Of a stretch of DNA of 42,803 nt, positions 25,080-32,979 are shown piece by piece. A program made the position numbers and the translations under genes. Below the pieces are notes generated by a model, which saw only the letters and a list, made by a program, of their open reading frames with translations, searched no databases and was not told the origin of the DNA. The DNA lies in NCBI GenBank assembly GCA_947644365.1, contig CANRYZ010000008.1, forward strand, positions 1 through 42,803, in the 5' to 3' direction. Numbering within the stretch: the stretch's first letter is position 1; the number at the start of each line of letters is the position of its first letter. This DNA comes from an uncultured Oscillibacter sp. GTDB taxonomy: Bacteria > Bacillota > Clostridia > Oscillospirales > Oscillospiraceae.

Positions 25080-25236
25080 TACTAATTTCAAATAAAACCA
25101 TTTAGTTTTATTTGAACTGGAAACGCATTCTGCGTTTCCGTTTTGCGCCAAAATGGCGCAAAACACGTCTCATAAGAATCCGACGCGCCTTCGGCGCTAT
25201 AAAAAGCTTTTCAAGCTTTTTAATGGATTCTAGTAT
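25079..25236. repeat. Array of five perfect hairpins enclosed by outer arms
   Basis: Five hairpins follow each other: 25088-25115 (11 bp), 25119-25139 (9 bp, loop TTC), 25140-25164 (11 bp, loop AAA), 25185-25197 (5 bp, loop TTC) and 25201-25221 (9 bp, loop TTC). The last two sit inside AGAATCC/GGATTCT (25175-25181 and 25225-25231). ATACTA (25079-25084) and TAGTAT (25231-25236) form outer complementary arms. Every stem listed is perfect. It begins at the leuB stop. It may be a mobile palindromic element or a structured 3' RNA. Confidence 0.75.
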
Positions 25237-25249
25237 GATCGACTGCATA

Positions 25250-25281
25250 AAAATTCCCCTGACATTTGTCAGGGGAATTTT
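25250..25281. terminator. Bidirectional terminator between leuB and the flotillin gene
   Basis: A 15-bp perfect stem (25250-25264 with 25267-25281) carries an A run on one side and a T run on the other, so it can stop transcription from both directions. It lies 16 bp from the flotillin stop. Confidence 0.9.
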
Positions 25282-25297
25282 CGTATCCGGATTGGGA

Positions 25298-26809
25298 TCA
25301 CATCTCCGGCGTCTCCGGGGCCGGGGTCTCCTGGACGGCCTCGCCGCCGTTGATGTTGATGACGGTCTGGCTGTCCCCGCCGCCGCCCGCGGCGATCTTC
25401 CCGCCCAGCAGGCCGGAGAGCAGGGACTTGATGTCGATGCCCATGCCCTCGGTGAAGCCCTCGGTGATCTGGGTGGTGCCGTTGACGATGTCCTGGAGGA
25501 GCTTGGCGCTGTTGCCCTCGCCGTACATGGTGATCTTCTCCACCTTCGAGAGGGGCTCCGCCACGTTCCGGGCGATGTCCGGCAGGGCCTGCATGACCAT
25601 CTCCACCATGGCGGCCTGGCCGTACTTCTTCATGGCCTCCGCCTTGCGGTCGATGCCCTCCGCCTCCGCCAGGGCCTTGGCCTGGATGGCCTCGGCCTCC
25701 GCCTTGCCCACGGCGGCGATGCCGGCGGCCTCCTGCTCTTTGGCGTACTTGGCGGCCTCCGCGGCCTTCTTGGCGGCCTCGGCGGCCTGCTCCTCCTCGT
25801 AGCGCTTGGCCTCGGCGTCCTTCTGGCGCTTGAAGAGGTCCGCCTGGGCCTCCTGCTCCATGCGGTAGCGCTCCGCGTCCGCCTGGGCGCGGATCTCCGC
25901 GTCCAGCTTCTGCTTGGCGATCTCCACCTCCTGCTTTTTCAGCTCCGCGTCCCGCTCGGCCTTGGCAATCTGGGCGTTGACCGTGGCGGTCTCGATGCTC
26001 TTTTGCTGCTCCTGCTGCTGGATGGTGTAGGCGGCGTCCGCCTCGGCCTTCTTGGTGTCGGAGATGATCTTGAGCTCCGCCTTCTTGATCTCCAGCTCAT
26101 TGTTCATCCGGGCGATCTCCGTGTCGGAGAGGACCCGGGCCTCGTTGGCGGCCTTGTCCGCCTCCGCCTGGGCGATGGCCACGTCCCGGTCCGCCTGGGC
26201 CTTGGCGATGGCGGCGTTCTTCTTGATGAGAGAGGTGTTGTCCGCGCCCAGGTCCCGGATGAGGCCGTTCTCGTCGGTGACGTTCTGGATGTTGCAGGAG
26301 AGGATCTCGATGCCCAGCTTATCCATGTCCTTGGAGGCCTTCTGCATCACCTGGTCGGAGAAGGAGTCCCGGTCGGTGTTGATCTCCTTGAGGGACAGCG
26401 TGCCGATGATCTCCCGCATGTTGCCCTGGAGGGAGTCCTGGAGGTCCCGGGTGATGTCCGCGGCCTTCTTGTTCAGAAAGTTTTTGGCCGCCAGCTTGAT
26501 GCCCTCCGGCGTGGGGGAGATGCGGACCTTGGCCACGGCGTCCACGTTGACGTTGATGAAGTCGTTGGTGGGGACGGACTGCTCCGTTTTGATGTCCACG
26601 GTCATCTGGCCCAGGTACAGCTTATCCAGCCGCTCGAAGAAGGGAACCTTGATACCGGCGCGGCCGATGAGGATCTTGCCGTCCTTTTTCAGGCCGGAGA
26701 TGATGTACGCCTGATCCGGCGGGGCCTTGACATAGCCCATCAGCAGCAGGACCAGCAGGATCACCACGGCGATCACGACGGGCAGGAAGGATAAAATGGC
26801 GTCAAGCAT
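25298..26809 (-). CDS. Flotillin family (SPFH domain) membrane scaffold protein
   Basis: Encodes 503 residues. An N-terminal membrane segment (about residues 7-25) is followed by a SPFH/PHB domain (about residues 30-200: AYIISGLKKDGK, then PTNDFINVNVDAVAKVRI) and a long Ala/Glu/Lys/Gln-rich coiled coil (about residues 205-400) with repeated EA and AEAE patterns. The C-terminus has a Gly-rich loop and a Pro/Glu tail. The closest characterised relatives are the FloT/YuaG type, which organise membrane microdomains. The start at 26809 follows GAGGAGG by 7 bases. No NfeD partner, often beside flotillins, is visible. It is a single-gene unit. Confidence 0.92.
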   Translation of the reverse strand: MLDAILSFLPVVIAVVILLVLLLMGYVKAPPDQAYIISGLKKDGKILIGRAGIKVPFFERLDKLYLGQMTVDIKTEQSVPTNDFINVNVDAVAKVRISPTPEGIKLAAKNFLNKKAADITRDLQDSLQGNMREIIGTLSLKEINTDRDSFSDQVMQKASKDMDKLGIEILSCNIQNVTDENGLIRDLGADNTSLIKKNAAIAKAQADRDVAIAQAEADKAANEARVLSDTEIARMNNELEIKKAELKIISDTKKAEADAAYTIQQQEQQKSIETATVNAQIAKAERDAELKKQEVEIAKQKLDAEIRAQADAERYRMEQEAQADLFKRQKDAEAKRYEEEQAAEAAKKAAEAAKYAKEQEAAGIAAVGKAEAEAIQAKALAEAEGIDRKAEAMKKYGQAAMVEMVMQALPDIARNVAEPLSKVEKITMYGEGNSAKLLQDIVNGTTQITEGFTEGMGIDIKSLLSGLLGGKIAAGGGGDSQTVININGGEAVQETPAPETPEM

Positions 26810-26960
26810 GGGGGGACCTCCTCTACAATTTGAATTTGTTTTTGGGATGATACATCCTATTGTGAAGAACGGGATTGTTTGCCGGCGGGCTCTCCCGCCT
26901 AACAAAAATCGACATGCCTCGCGCTTTTATGATAGCACGTTCCGGACTCCGGCACAAGGG

Positions 26961-27587
26961 TCAAAATTCCCCAGCGCCGCCGCCGGGGGCGGGGGGAAGG
27001 GGCGGCGGCGCGGCGTCCTGGAAGGCGCGGCGGAGCTGGAAGAGATAGAGCATGAGGGCGATGCCCAGCAGGGCGTATGCCAGAGCCAGGAGGAGCACCG
27101 CGCCGTCCGCAAGCCCGTCCGGCAGCCACCCGGGCCGCGGCAGATAGGGCGACGGTGCGATGGCGGTGACCAGCACCGTCTGCACGGTCCGGCAGAGGAG
27201 GATTTTCCGGCCCAGGTCCGCCGCCTCGGGTTCCCGGCAGTAAGCGTTCGCCAGGGCCGCCAGATCCGTGAGAAACTGGAAGAGGAAGTAGAGCTGCGCC
27301 ACGGCCACGATCAGGTCCAGGGGCGGAAAATGGCCGTCCACATCTTTTCCGGCCCAGGAGAGTAGCCAGTCCGCCCCAGTCCACAGGGCCAGCAGGACGC
27401 CCAGGGGCCGCAGCAGGGCCAGGTCCCGCCGCTCCTCCTTCAGCTTCTCGATGGCCGAGAGGAACAGCAGCCACCCGGCAAACCGGGGCAGGACGCTGAC
27501 ATTGCCCAGATTGAAGTCCAGGCACAGGAACAGATAGCCCCAGGCCGCGTGGGAGAGGCCCGTATACATGGTCTGCCGGTCGGTCAT
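26961..27587 (-). CDS. Integral membrane protein, third gene of the BlaI-BlaR1 operon
   Basis: Encodes 208 residues with about four or five hydrophobic segments (roughly residues 12-30, 37-50, 60-78, 90-112 and 150-185) and a Pro/Gly-rich C-terminal tail. I recognise no domain. The ATG at 27587 overlaps the stop of the M56 gene (27584-27587), so it is coupled to it and almost certainly regulated by the same BlaI repressor. It may be the effector or an accessory of the sensor; that is inference from position only. Confidence 0.7.
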   Translation of the reverse strand: MTDRQTMYTGLSHAAWGYLFLCLDFNLGNVSVLPRFAGWLLFLSAIEKLKEERRDLALLRPLGVLLALWTGADWLLSWAGKDVDGHFPPLDLIVAVAQLYFLFQFLTDLAALANAYCREPEAADLGRKILLCRTVQTVLVTAIAPSPYLPRPGWLPDGLADGAVLLLALAYALLGIALMLYLFQLRRAFQDAAPPPLPPAPGGGAGEF

Positions 27588-29578
27588 CGGGGGCCTCCTT
27601 CCACGGGGAGCAGGGTCAGCTCCCCGATTTTTTCGCCGTTCAGGTAGAAGTCCGCGGCGTAGGCCTCCGGGGGCTGGTACTCCCAGGCCTCGGTGCCGCC
27701 GCTTCTGCCGCCTCCGCCTCCGCCCAGAGGGATCTCATCGCCGTGCGCCGCCCAGTTAAAGTCGTCTCTAACGCCCCACTCGCTGCCGTCTGAGCTGGAG
27801 CCGCTGGTGCCGGGGATACCCGCATGCCGCAGCTCCGGCCGCTCCCCGCCGGCCTCCATTGGCGCGCAGGAGACGCCCACGCTCTTGATCTCCCGCCGCT
27901 TTTCCGGGGCCCCGGTGTAGACGGCCGTGAGGTCTGTGCTGTAATAGCCGCCGGTGAACTGCCCGTCGGGCTGGAGAGCGGCGCCGAAAAGATGGTACTG
28001 TGTTATGTAGCTTTCCTCCACCCAGCTGTTGGTCTGATACCGCATCCGCAGGGTGAAGTCCCCGCACTGGGCCTCGTAGACCCAGGCGGGCAGGCCCAGG
28101 TTCCCGGTGGCCCGCTCATCCCCCTGCACCACCTGGAAGTCCTCCAGGGGAAGGACGACCCAGCGGTTTCCCTGTTTCTCCGCCCGGAGGGGCTGGAGGG
28201 CCAGATAGCGGCTGTAAACGGTGCCGTCCCAAGGCGGCAGCTCTCTTTCGACCCACGGCGCAATGTTGTCGGTCTTCAGAACCAGCAGCCCTTCGTAAGC
28301 GCCGCCCTCCACAGGGCGGAGATTGTAAATCTGATAACCGGACTGCCGGTTCGGAGAGAAGGGCTCCAGATGGGGCATCCGTACAGCATCCCAGGTTTCC
28401 AGTCGGGAGGCCCGCCGCAGGCGGCTGCTGATCCACAGCTGGTTGTGGCCCTCCAGAGGGGAACACATGGCCAGGTAAACGGGATTTTCCGCTATGACTG
28501 CCTTGGCGTAGGTGTCAAAGGCCCCGGCATAAGTGGTGCAGGGGGTGGTGCGGGCGGAGGCCATGGCCACATAGGGCCGCAGACGCTGGGGGAGGGCGAT
28601 GTCCTGCCCCGTGTAGACGCTCTGGGCCCGGACGCCCATGAGGCAGGGCCCCGCCAGCACCAGCGCCGCGCACACGCTCACCAGGGCCATTCCGGCGGGG
28701 TACCGCTTGAACCGGGCAATGGCCTGGATGCGGCGGCGGATGTTCCTGCCGCCGTTGGCCATGGAGGAGGTGCCGGGAGCCCGGGCGTACCTCTCGTTGG
28801 CCATGGAGAGGAGGATGCGTCCGTAGTCCCGCCGGTCCTCCCCCGCCAGCCGCTCCAGCGCCCGCTGGTCGCAGAGGGACTCCAGGTCGTTTCCCGCCAG
28901 GTCCGCGCAGTACCACAGCAGGGGATTGCACCAGTGGACGCACCGGAGCAGGCAGATGAGAAGGCCCCAGGCGGCGTCATGGTGTCTCAGGTGCAGCAGC
29001 TCGTGGAGAAGCACCTTCTCGTCCGTCTCCCCTCCGGCGGGCAGGGCCAGCACGGGCCGGAACACGCCGCAGATGAAGGCGGAGGACAGCCCCTCCACCT
29101 CCACGGCGGGGCAGGCGGGCAGGCCGTACCGCGCCGCCGTCTCCCGGACCAGGGCGGCCCGGTCCCCGGCGGCGGGGGTTCCCCGGCGCAGAGCCAGCCG
29201 CAGCCGGAGATAGGACACGGCGTACTGCGCCGGCAGGAGGACCGCCCCCGCCAGGTATACGGCGTACGCCCACTCCGCCCCGGTCCGGGGCAGTCCCGCG
29301 GGATGGGGCAGGGGCACGGGGGCGGACACGCGGGTGAGAACGCCGAACTCCTGCGTCAGCAGGGAGCGCAAAAACTCCACCGCCAGAGGCCAGTTGATGA
29401 GGACATACCGCCCGCCCCGGCCCGCGGGAAGCAGCAGCGCCAGGGCCAATACGCCCCACACGGCGAACTGCCACCGGGGGGACAGCTTGTCCCGCAGCAT
29501 GGCTTTGACGGCCAGCAGCACCGCCGCCACGCCGGAGGCGGTGAGGGTCTGTAGGAGAAAGGACCAGATGTCAGACAT
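27584..29578 (-). CDS. M56 family (BlaR1-like) membrane metalloprotease sensor
   Basis: Encodes 664 residues. The N-terminal half is the BlaR1/MecR1 protease: membrane segments near residues 8-26, 37-51 and 104-121, then the zinc motif HELLH at residues 192-196, followed by HHDAAWGL and NPLLWY. A further membrane segment is near residue 305. In this family signal binding outside leads to cleavage of a BlaI-type repressor. The C-terminal 330 residues show no penicillin-binding SxxK/SxN/KTG pattern that I can see, so the signal is probably not a beta-lactam. The ATG at 29578 follows GGAGG by 8 bases. It lies 91 bp after the repressor gene. Confidence 0.88.
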   Translation of the reverse strand: MSDIWSFLLQTLTASGVAAVLLAVKAMLRDKLSPRWQFAVWGVLALALLLPAGRGGRYVLINWPLAVEFLRSLLTQEFGVLTRVSAPVPLPHPAGLPRTGAEWAYAVYLAGAVLLPAQYAVSYLRLRLALRRGTPAAGDRAALVRETAARYGLPACPAVEVEGLSSAFICGVFRPVLALPAGGETDEKVLLHELLHLRHHDAAWGLLICLLRCVHWCNPLLWYCADLAGNDLESLCDQRALERLAGEDRRDYGRILLSMANERYARAPGTSSMANGGRNIRRRIQAIARFKRYPAGMALVSVCAALVLAGPCLMGVRAQSVYTGQDIALPQRLRPYVAMASARTTPCTTYAGAFDTYAKAVIAENPVYLAMCSPLEGHNQLWISSRLRRASRLETWDAVRMPHLEPFSPNRQSGYQIYNLRPVEGGAYEGLLVLKTDNIAPWVERELPPWDGTVYSRYLALQPLRAEKQGNRWVVLPLEDFQVVQGDERATGNLGLPAWVYEAQCGDFTLRMRYQTNSWVEESYITQYHLFGAALQPDGQFTGGYYSTDLTAVYTGAPEKRREIKSVGVSCAPMEAGGERPELRHAGIPGTSGSSSDGSEWGVRDDFNWAAHGDEIPLGGGGGGRSGGTEAWEYQPPEAYAADFYLNGEKIGELTLLPVEGGPR

Positions 29579-29669
29579 TGAGAGGACCTCCAATTCATAC
29601 GCTGTCTCCGGCTGCGCCCGGCGGCGGAGGGCTTCCGGGAGAAATTCATGCCGCCCCCGCGGCTTTTGC

Positions 29670-30035
29670 CTATACCTCCATCTCGTCCAGCAGCTTCCTC
29701 AGCGCCTCCCGCTCCTGGGGGGAGATGGCGCTCTCCTTCAAAAACGCCGCCACCAGGTCCCCGGCGGCCCCCGGGTAGACCCGGCGGAGGAAGGACTGCC
29801 GCTCCCGGGCCCGGCAGTCCTCCCGGCCCAGGGCCGCCCGGTAGAGATGGGGATACCCCGTCTTGTCGATGGCCACCAGCCCCTTGGCCTCCATCCGGGT
29901 GAGATAGGTCAGCACCGTGTTCCGGCTCCAGCCCGTCTCGGTCCGCAGGGCCTCCGTCAGCTCTCCCAGCGTACTGCCGCCAGAGGCCCACAGGGCGGTG
30001 AGAACGGTCCACTCCCGGTCCGATAAATTCGCCAT
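29670..30035 (-). CDS. BlaI/MecI/CopY family repressor
   Basis: Encodes 121 residues. The winged helix covers about residues 4-70 with LSDREWTVLTALWASGGSTLGEL and then GWSRNTVLTYLTRMEAKGLV, the recognition helix region. The C-terminal half is the helical dimerisation part in which family members are cut by BlaR1. The ATG at 30035 is chosen because AGGAGG lies 8 bases before it; a GTG at 30044 overlaps that site. It is the first gene of a three-gene operon and faces three matching operator boxes in its own promoter, so autoregulation is very likely. Confidence 0.92.
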   Translation of the reverse strand: MANLSDREWTVLTALWASGGSTLGELTEALRTETGWSRNTVLTYLTRMEAKGLVAIDKTGYPHLYRAALGREDCRARERQSFLRRVYPGAAGDLVAAFLKESAISPQEREALRKLLDEMEV

Positions 30036-30048
30036 GAAGAGCACCTCC

Positions 30049-30083
30049 TACAAGTGTAGTTACAACTGTATACTACACCTGTA
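30049..30083. promoter_or_regulatory. Triple BlaI-type operator
   Basis: Three copies of TACAnnTGTA lie in a row: 30049-30058 (AG), 30061-30070 (AC) and 30074-30083 (CC). Their centres are 12 and 13 bp apart, about one helical turn. The outer sequence 30044-30059 with 30073-30088 also forms a 16-bp near-perfect palindrome. The boxes cover the -10 region and the leader of the repressor gene. Confidence 0.85.
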
Positions 30084-30098
30084 GGAGGAAGATGTCAA
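30070..30098 (-). promoter_or_regulatory. Promoter of the blaI-blaR1 operon
   Basis: On the minus strand a perfect TTGACA (30093-30098) and TAGTAT (30070-30075) are 17 bp apart. The -10 overlaps two of the operator boxes. Confidence 0.8.
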
Positions 30099-30100
30099 GC

Positions 30101-30135
30101 AAAACGGAGCGGCGGCTTGGCCGCTGCTCCGTTTT
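30101..30135. terminator. Terminator of the ECF S-component gene
   Basis: A 15-bp stem with one G-U pair (arms 30101-30115 and 30121-30135), A run on one side and T run on the other. It lies just after the stop at 30153 on the minus strand and just before the bla promoter. Confidence 0.8.
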
Positions 30136-30152
30136 GGAGGGCTCTTAAATTT

Positions 30153-30701
30153 TCAGGCGGGGACGGCTGCCGTTCCTTCGAAGAATCCGGCCCGTCTCAG
30201 GGCCATCACCAGCAGGGGGATCAGCACGATTTGGATGATGATGCCGGGAACGGCCTTCAAAAACGCCCCGGCCATGAACATCTGCCAGGTGAAGGGCTCT
30301 CCGGACACGCCGCTGAGGACCACCCGGACCGCGCCCCAGACCACCCGTCCCGCCAACATGGCGGCGATGAGGGACGCGTAGATGTTGGCGGGCCGCTTGG
30401 GCAGCGAGCGGTACAGCAGGCCGGACGTGAGGCCGTAGGCCGCCAGCTCAAAGCACATGGCGATGCCGGTGGGATAGAGTGCGGGGCTGTGGAACAGGAA
30501 AAAGCGCAGCAGCGGCGCGGCGGCTCCCACCGCCAGGGCCCACCAGGGACCGCAGAGGAAGCCCGCCAGCAGTACGGGGAAGTGCATGGGGCTCAGGGCA
30601 TTGCCGATCTGGGGGATCTGACCTGTCAGGAAGGGCAGGACCATGCACAGGGCCAGGCAGAGAGCCGCCGTGACCAGGTTCTTGGTGTTCGGGTTTTTCA
30701 T
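30153..30701 (-). CDS. ECF transporter substrate-binding (S) component
   Basis: Encodes 182 residues with about five or six membrane segments. The run GNALSPMHFPVLLAGFLCGPWWALAVGAAAPLLR is typical of ECF S components with the ECF_trnsprt fold, which bind a vitamin or related small molecule and dock onto a shared energising module. The EcfA and EcfT genes are not nearby, as expected for group II systems. I cannot assign the substrate: no TPP, FMN, cobalamin or preQ1 riboswitch is evident in the 120 bp upstream. GGGAG precedes the start at 30701. Confidence 0.82.
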   Translation of the reverse strand: MKNPNTKNLVTAALCLALCMVLPFLTGQIPQIGNALSPMHFPVLLAGFLCGPWWALAVGAAAPLLRFFLFHSPALYPTGIAMCFELAAYGLTSGLLYRSLPKRPANIYASLIAAMLAGRVVWGAVRVVLSGVSGEPFTWQMFMAGAFLKAVPGIIIQIVLIPLLVMALRRAGFFEGTAAVPA

Positions 30702-30825
30702 AGTGTCGTTCTCCCTTTCAATAGTGTATTGCCGTCTTGAACGGGAGGCCGCGCCTTCATGGCGCGATTGGGTGCGGGGATATCTATATGAATCTCCGGC
30801 TTGGCCGGGGAATTGCGCGGGGGGA

Positions 30826-31242
30826 TTACTGCGCCTCGGAGCACATGGCCCGCAGCAGCTCCACCGCCTCGTCCATGAGTTTGGAGAGGGTCATGGACTG
30901 GGTGCCCACCACCACGTTGTTGCAGTGATTCACCGGCAGAAGGAGCTTTCGGGCGGGACTCCGGCCCACGGCCACCGCCATGGCGGGGGTCACCTCCCCC
31001 AGCAGGGAGTCGGCGGCCAGGATGCCGATGGGGCCGGCGATGACGTCCGCATCCCGGCAGTTCACCACCACAGGGTTCTCTCCGGTGGCTCCGGCGTCCG
31101 CTCCGGCTTTCAGCATGGCGGAGGTGGCGATGGCGTTGGTGCCCACGGCCACGATTTTACAGGGCAGGGCGGCGGATTTGATCCGCTCGATGAGCACCTG
31201 TCCCATGCGGCCGCTCTGACCGTCGATGACCAGGACTTTCAC
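30826..31242 (-). CDS. DUF3842 family protein
   Basis: Encodes 138 residues. The start MKVLVIDGQSGRMGQVLIERI looks like a Rossmann-type nucleotide-binding strand-loop-helix, and the run VNCRDADVIAGPIGILAADSLLGEVTPAMA is the hallmark of DUF3842, a family restricted mostly to Clostridia. Its function is not known. Its ATG overlaps the stop of the kinase-like gene (31239-31242), so the two are translationally coupled. Confidence 0.82.
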   Translation of the reverse strand: MKVLVIDGQSGRMGQVLIERIKSAALPCKIVAVGTNAIATSAMLKAGADAGATGENPVVVNCRDADVIAGPIGILAADSLLGEVTPAMAVAVGRSPARKLLLPVNHCNNVVVGTQSMTLSKLMDEAVELLRAMCSEAQ

Positions 31243-32309
31243 TTCTCCACCTCCACGATCAGGTCACAGCGGCTTTCCGCCGCCGTGGCGTCGAAATATC
31301 TCTGCTCCAGGGGGATCCAGGTGTTGAAAAACCGCGCCTGGGCCGCCGGGTCATTCCGCTTTCGGATACGGGCCCGCTGGAGCTCCGGGGAAACGCGCAG
31401 GAAGGCGGAGAGGTCGTATCGCTCCGCCAGGGCCGGGTGCGTGCTGTAGGCCCCCTCCACGACGTTCAGCACCCGGGGCGCCATGGCCGCAGGGCCGCCC
31501 AAGGTCTGGGTATGGCAGTTATAGGGCCGGTACTGGACCGTCTCCCCCCGGCTCAGGGGCAGGAGGACCTCCTCCAAAAACCGCTCCCGGTCCACATTTC
31601 CGCCGGGATCCGCCAGACGGGCCTCCGTCCGCTGCTCCGGGCGGAGGAAGAAGTCGTCCATGTGGAACACATTGCAGTCCGGGTAGATTCTGGCCAGCAG
31701 GGCGGCCAGGGTGGTCTTGCCCGCGGCGCTGCCGCCCTCCAAGGCGGCGGTGACGCGCTCCCTCTCCGCCAGGAGCCGGTCCAGGGCCGCCAGCAGGGGC
31801 AGGAGCCGGACGTACTCCCGCCGGATCACCCGGTAGGCGGGGGCATAGGCCCGGCGGAACGCCGGGGAGTGGCGGCAGGCCGGAAAGCCCGCCTCCCGCC
31901 ACGATTCCACGGCCCGGGCGGTCTCCTCATGGGAGAAGGGCAGCCGCCCCTCCCGGGCCAGGTCCAGCAGGCAGAGGAGCTTTTCCTCCAGCGCCGCCGC
32001 GTCTCCGGCGGGCGGTTCGGCGGACAGGGCGAAGAGGCGGAACAGCGTCCGGGGGGCCAGGCCGCTGCCCCGCAGGTGCAGGCGGCAGAAGGGGCCGTCC
32101 AGCAGCTCCGGGCCGGGTCCCTCCGCCCCGGCGGGCAGGGACGCCAGCTCCTCCAGGAGCAGGCGCAGACCCTCCGCCTCGTCCGTGACGAAGTGGCCGC
32201 AGCCGAACACGCTCTGGTGCAGGGCCTTCAGGAGGTCCCGGGGCCGGAGGGCGGGATAGGCGCGGCACTGGGCCAGCAGAAATTCGGTTGTGGCTTGCCG
32301 CTCGTCCAT
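31239..32309 (-). CDS. Uridine kinase-like P-loop protein with extra N-terminal domain
   Basis: Encodes 356 residues. Residues 190-356 are a P-loop kinase of the uridine kinase/phosphoribulokinase type: Walker A EGGSAAGKTTLAALL, then NVFHMDDFFLRPEQR as the DD substrate loop, and RIRKRNDP as a lid-like basic stretch. Residues 1-180 form a separate helical domain with LLKALHQSVFGCGHFVTD and FCRLHLRG; such domains recur in Clostridia in front of these kinases and have no assigned role. A -10 box TATAAT (32348-32353, minus strand) precedes it, with a distant -35-like TTGACT at 32373-32378. The substrate is unknown. Confidence 0.78.
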   Translation of the reverse strand: MDERQATTEFLLAQCRAYPALRPRDLLKALHQSVFGCGHFVTDEAEGLRLLLEELASLPAGAEGPGPELLDGPFCRLHLRGSGLAPRTLFRLFALSAEPPAGDAAALEEKLLCLLDLAREGRLPFSHEETARAVESWREAGFPACRHSPAFRRAYAPAYRVIRREYVRLLPLLAALDRLLAERERVTAALEGGSAAGKTTLAALLARIYPDCNVFHMDDFFLRPEQRTEARLADPGGNVDRERFLEEVLLPLSRGETVQYRPYNCHTQTLGGPAAMAPRVLNVVEGAYSTHPALAERYDLSAFLRVSPELQRARIRKRNDPAAQARFFNTWIPLEQRYFDATAAESRCDLIVEVEK

Positions 32310-32448
32310 GGGCCCCTCCGTTTTTTGTGAGAAGTGCGCTTATCCCAATTATACAGCATGGAGCGGGGTCCAAGTCAAGAGGGGATTGCAAAAGTCCCGT
32401 TTCTCCTGTGTGCCGACCGCTTGGACCGCCGGCGGTTTCACCAATGCC

Positions 32449-32477
32449 TTGAAGCGGAAAATCGTCCATGGTATAAT
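32449..32477 (+). promoter_or_regulatory. Promoter of a 53-residue membrane protein gene
   Basis: TTGAAG (32449-32454) and a perfect TATAAT (32472-32477) are 17 bp apart, 33 bp before the ATG at 32511. Confidence 0.75.
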
Positions 32478-32510
32478 CAGTCTGACAAAACGTAATTTAT
32501 GGAGGCCAAT

Positions 32511-32672
32511 ATGAAAAGGATACTATCTATCATACTGATTTTAATCGGTCTAGCAGAAATTATAATTGTAGTGGTGGATATAAAGATGCCAATTATTATA
32601 ACAATTGTATTGGGCGTCATATTCATTGTATTAGGCGTTAAGACACTGATTGATACGAGTAAAAAGAAGTAG
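32511..32672 (+). CDS. Small two-helix membrane protein of unknown function
   Basis: Encodes 53 residues; too short for most gene finders. GGAGG ends 5 bases before the ATG, and a near-consensus promoter lies upstream. Two hydrophobic segments (about residues 4-22 and 27-46) flank a short DIKMP turn, and the C-terminus is the basic TSKKK, suggesting a hairpin with both ends inside. The sequence is much more AT-rich than its neighbours and dominated by isoleucine. I know no family for it. No terminator is obvious after it. Confidence 0.65.
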   Translation: MKRILSIILILIGLAEIIIVVVDIKMPIIITIVLGVIFIVLGVKTLIDTSKKK

Positions 32673-32823
32673 TAGAAAATCAGTGACACAGACCGGAATT
32701 TATTGGACAGCGGGCCAGAATGGTTCGCTGTCCATTCCGTCATTCTGGCGACGGGAAAATTTTATCAGCGTTTCAAAAAGTGAAAGAGAAAAGGGCGCTG
32801 CAAAAACGATGGCTTCCGCAGCC

Positions 32824-32852
32824 TTGAAAGGGAGGCGGGGTTGTGGTAACAT
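32824..32852 (+). promoter_or_regulatory. Promoter of greA
   Basis: TTGAAA (32824-32829) and TAACAT (32847-32852) are 17 bp apart. The transcript would have a leader of about 120 nt that contains a 25-codon ORF. Confidence 0.55.
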
Positions 32853-32896
32853 ACCAGTGATAGCTGTACCGCTTCAACATCGCGGGAGAGCGCGAT

Positions 32897-32974
32897 ATGG
32901 AGACGCGGGTGGAGGAGACATTGGACCAGGTGCCGGAGGCCTTTTTCCCGGTGCCTGAGACACAGGAGGAGTGA
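32897..32974 (+). CDS. Possible 25-residue upstream ORF before greA
   Basis: ATG at 32897 has GGGAGAG about 6 bases upstream, and the product is acidic, ending PVPETQEE. Its last codons form the AGGAGGAG ribosome site of greA, and it stops 5 bp before the greA GTG. It could couple translation to greA, or be a chance frame. Confidence 0.3.
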   Translation: METRVEETLDQVPEAFFPVPETQEE

Positions 32975-32979
32975 TTTCC

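Noticed and set aside
25112..26794. A 560-codon plus-strand open frame
   Set aside because: Antisense of the flotillin coiled coil; its Leu/Gly/Val runs simply mirror the Ala/Glu/Lys codons of the true gene, and it starts inside the hairpin array.
32477..32743. An 88-codon minus-strand frame with hydrophobic content
   Set aside because: It is the complement of the 53-codon plus-strand gene, which has a promoter and a ribosome site; this frame has neither.
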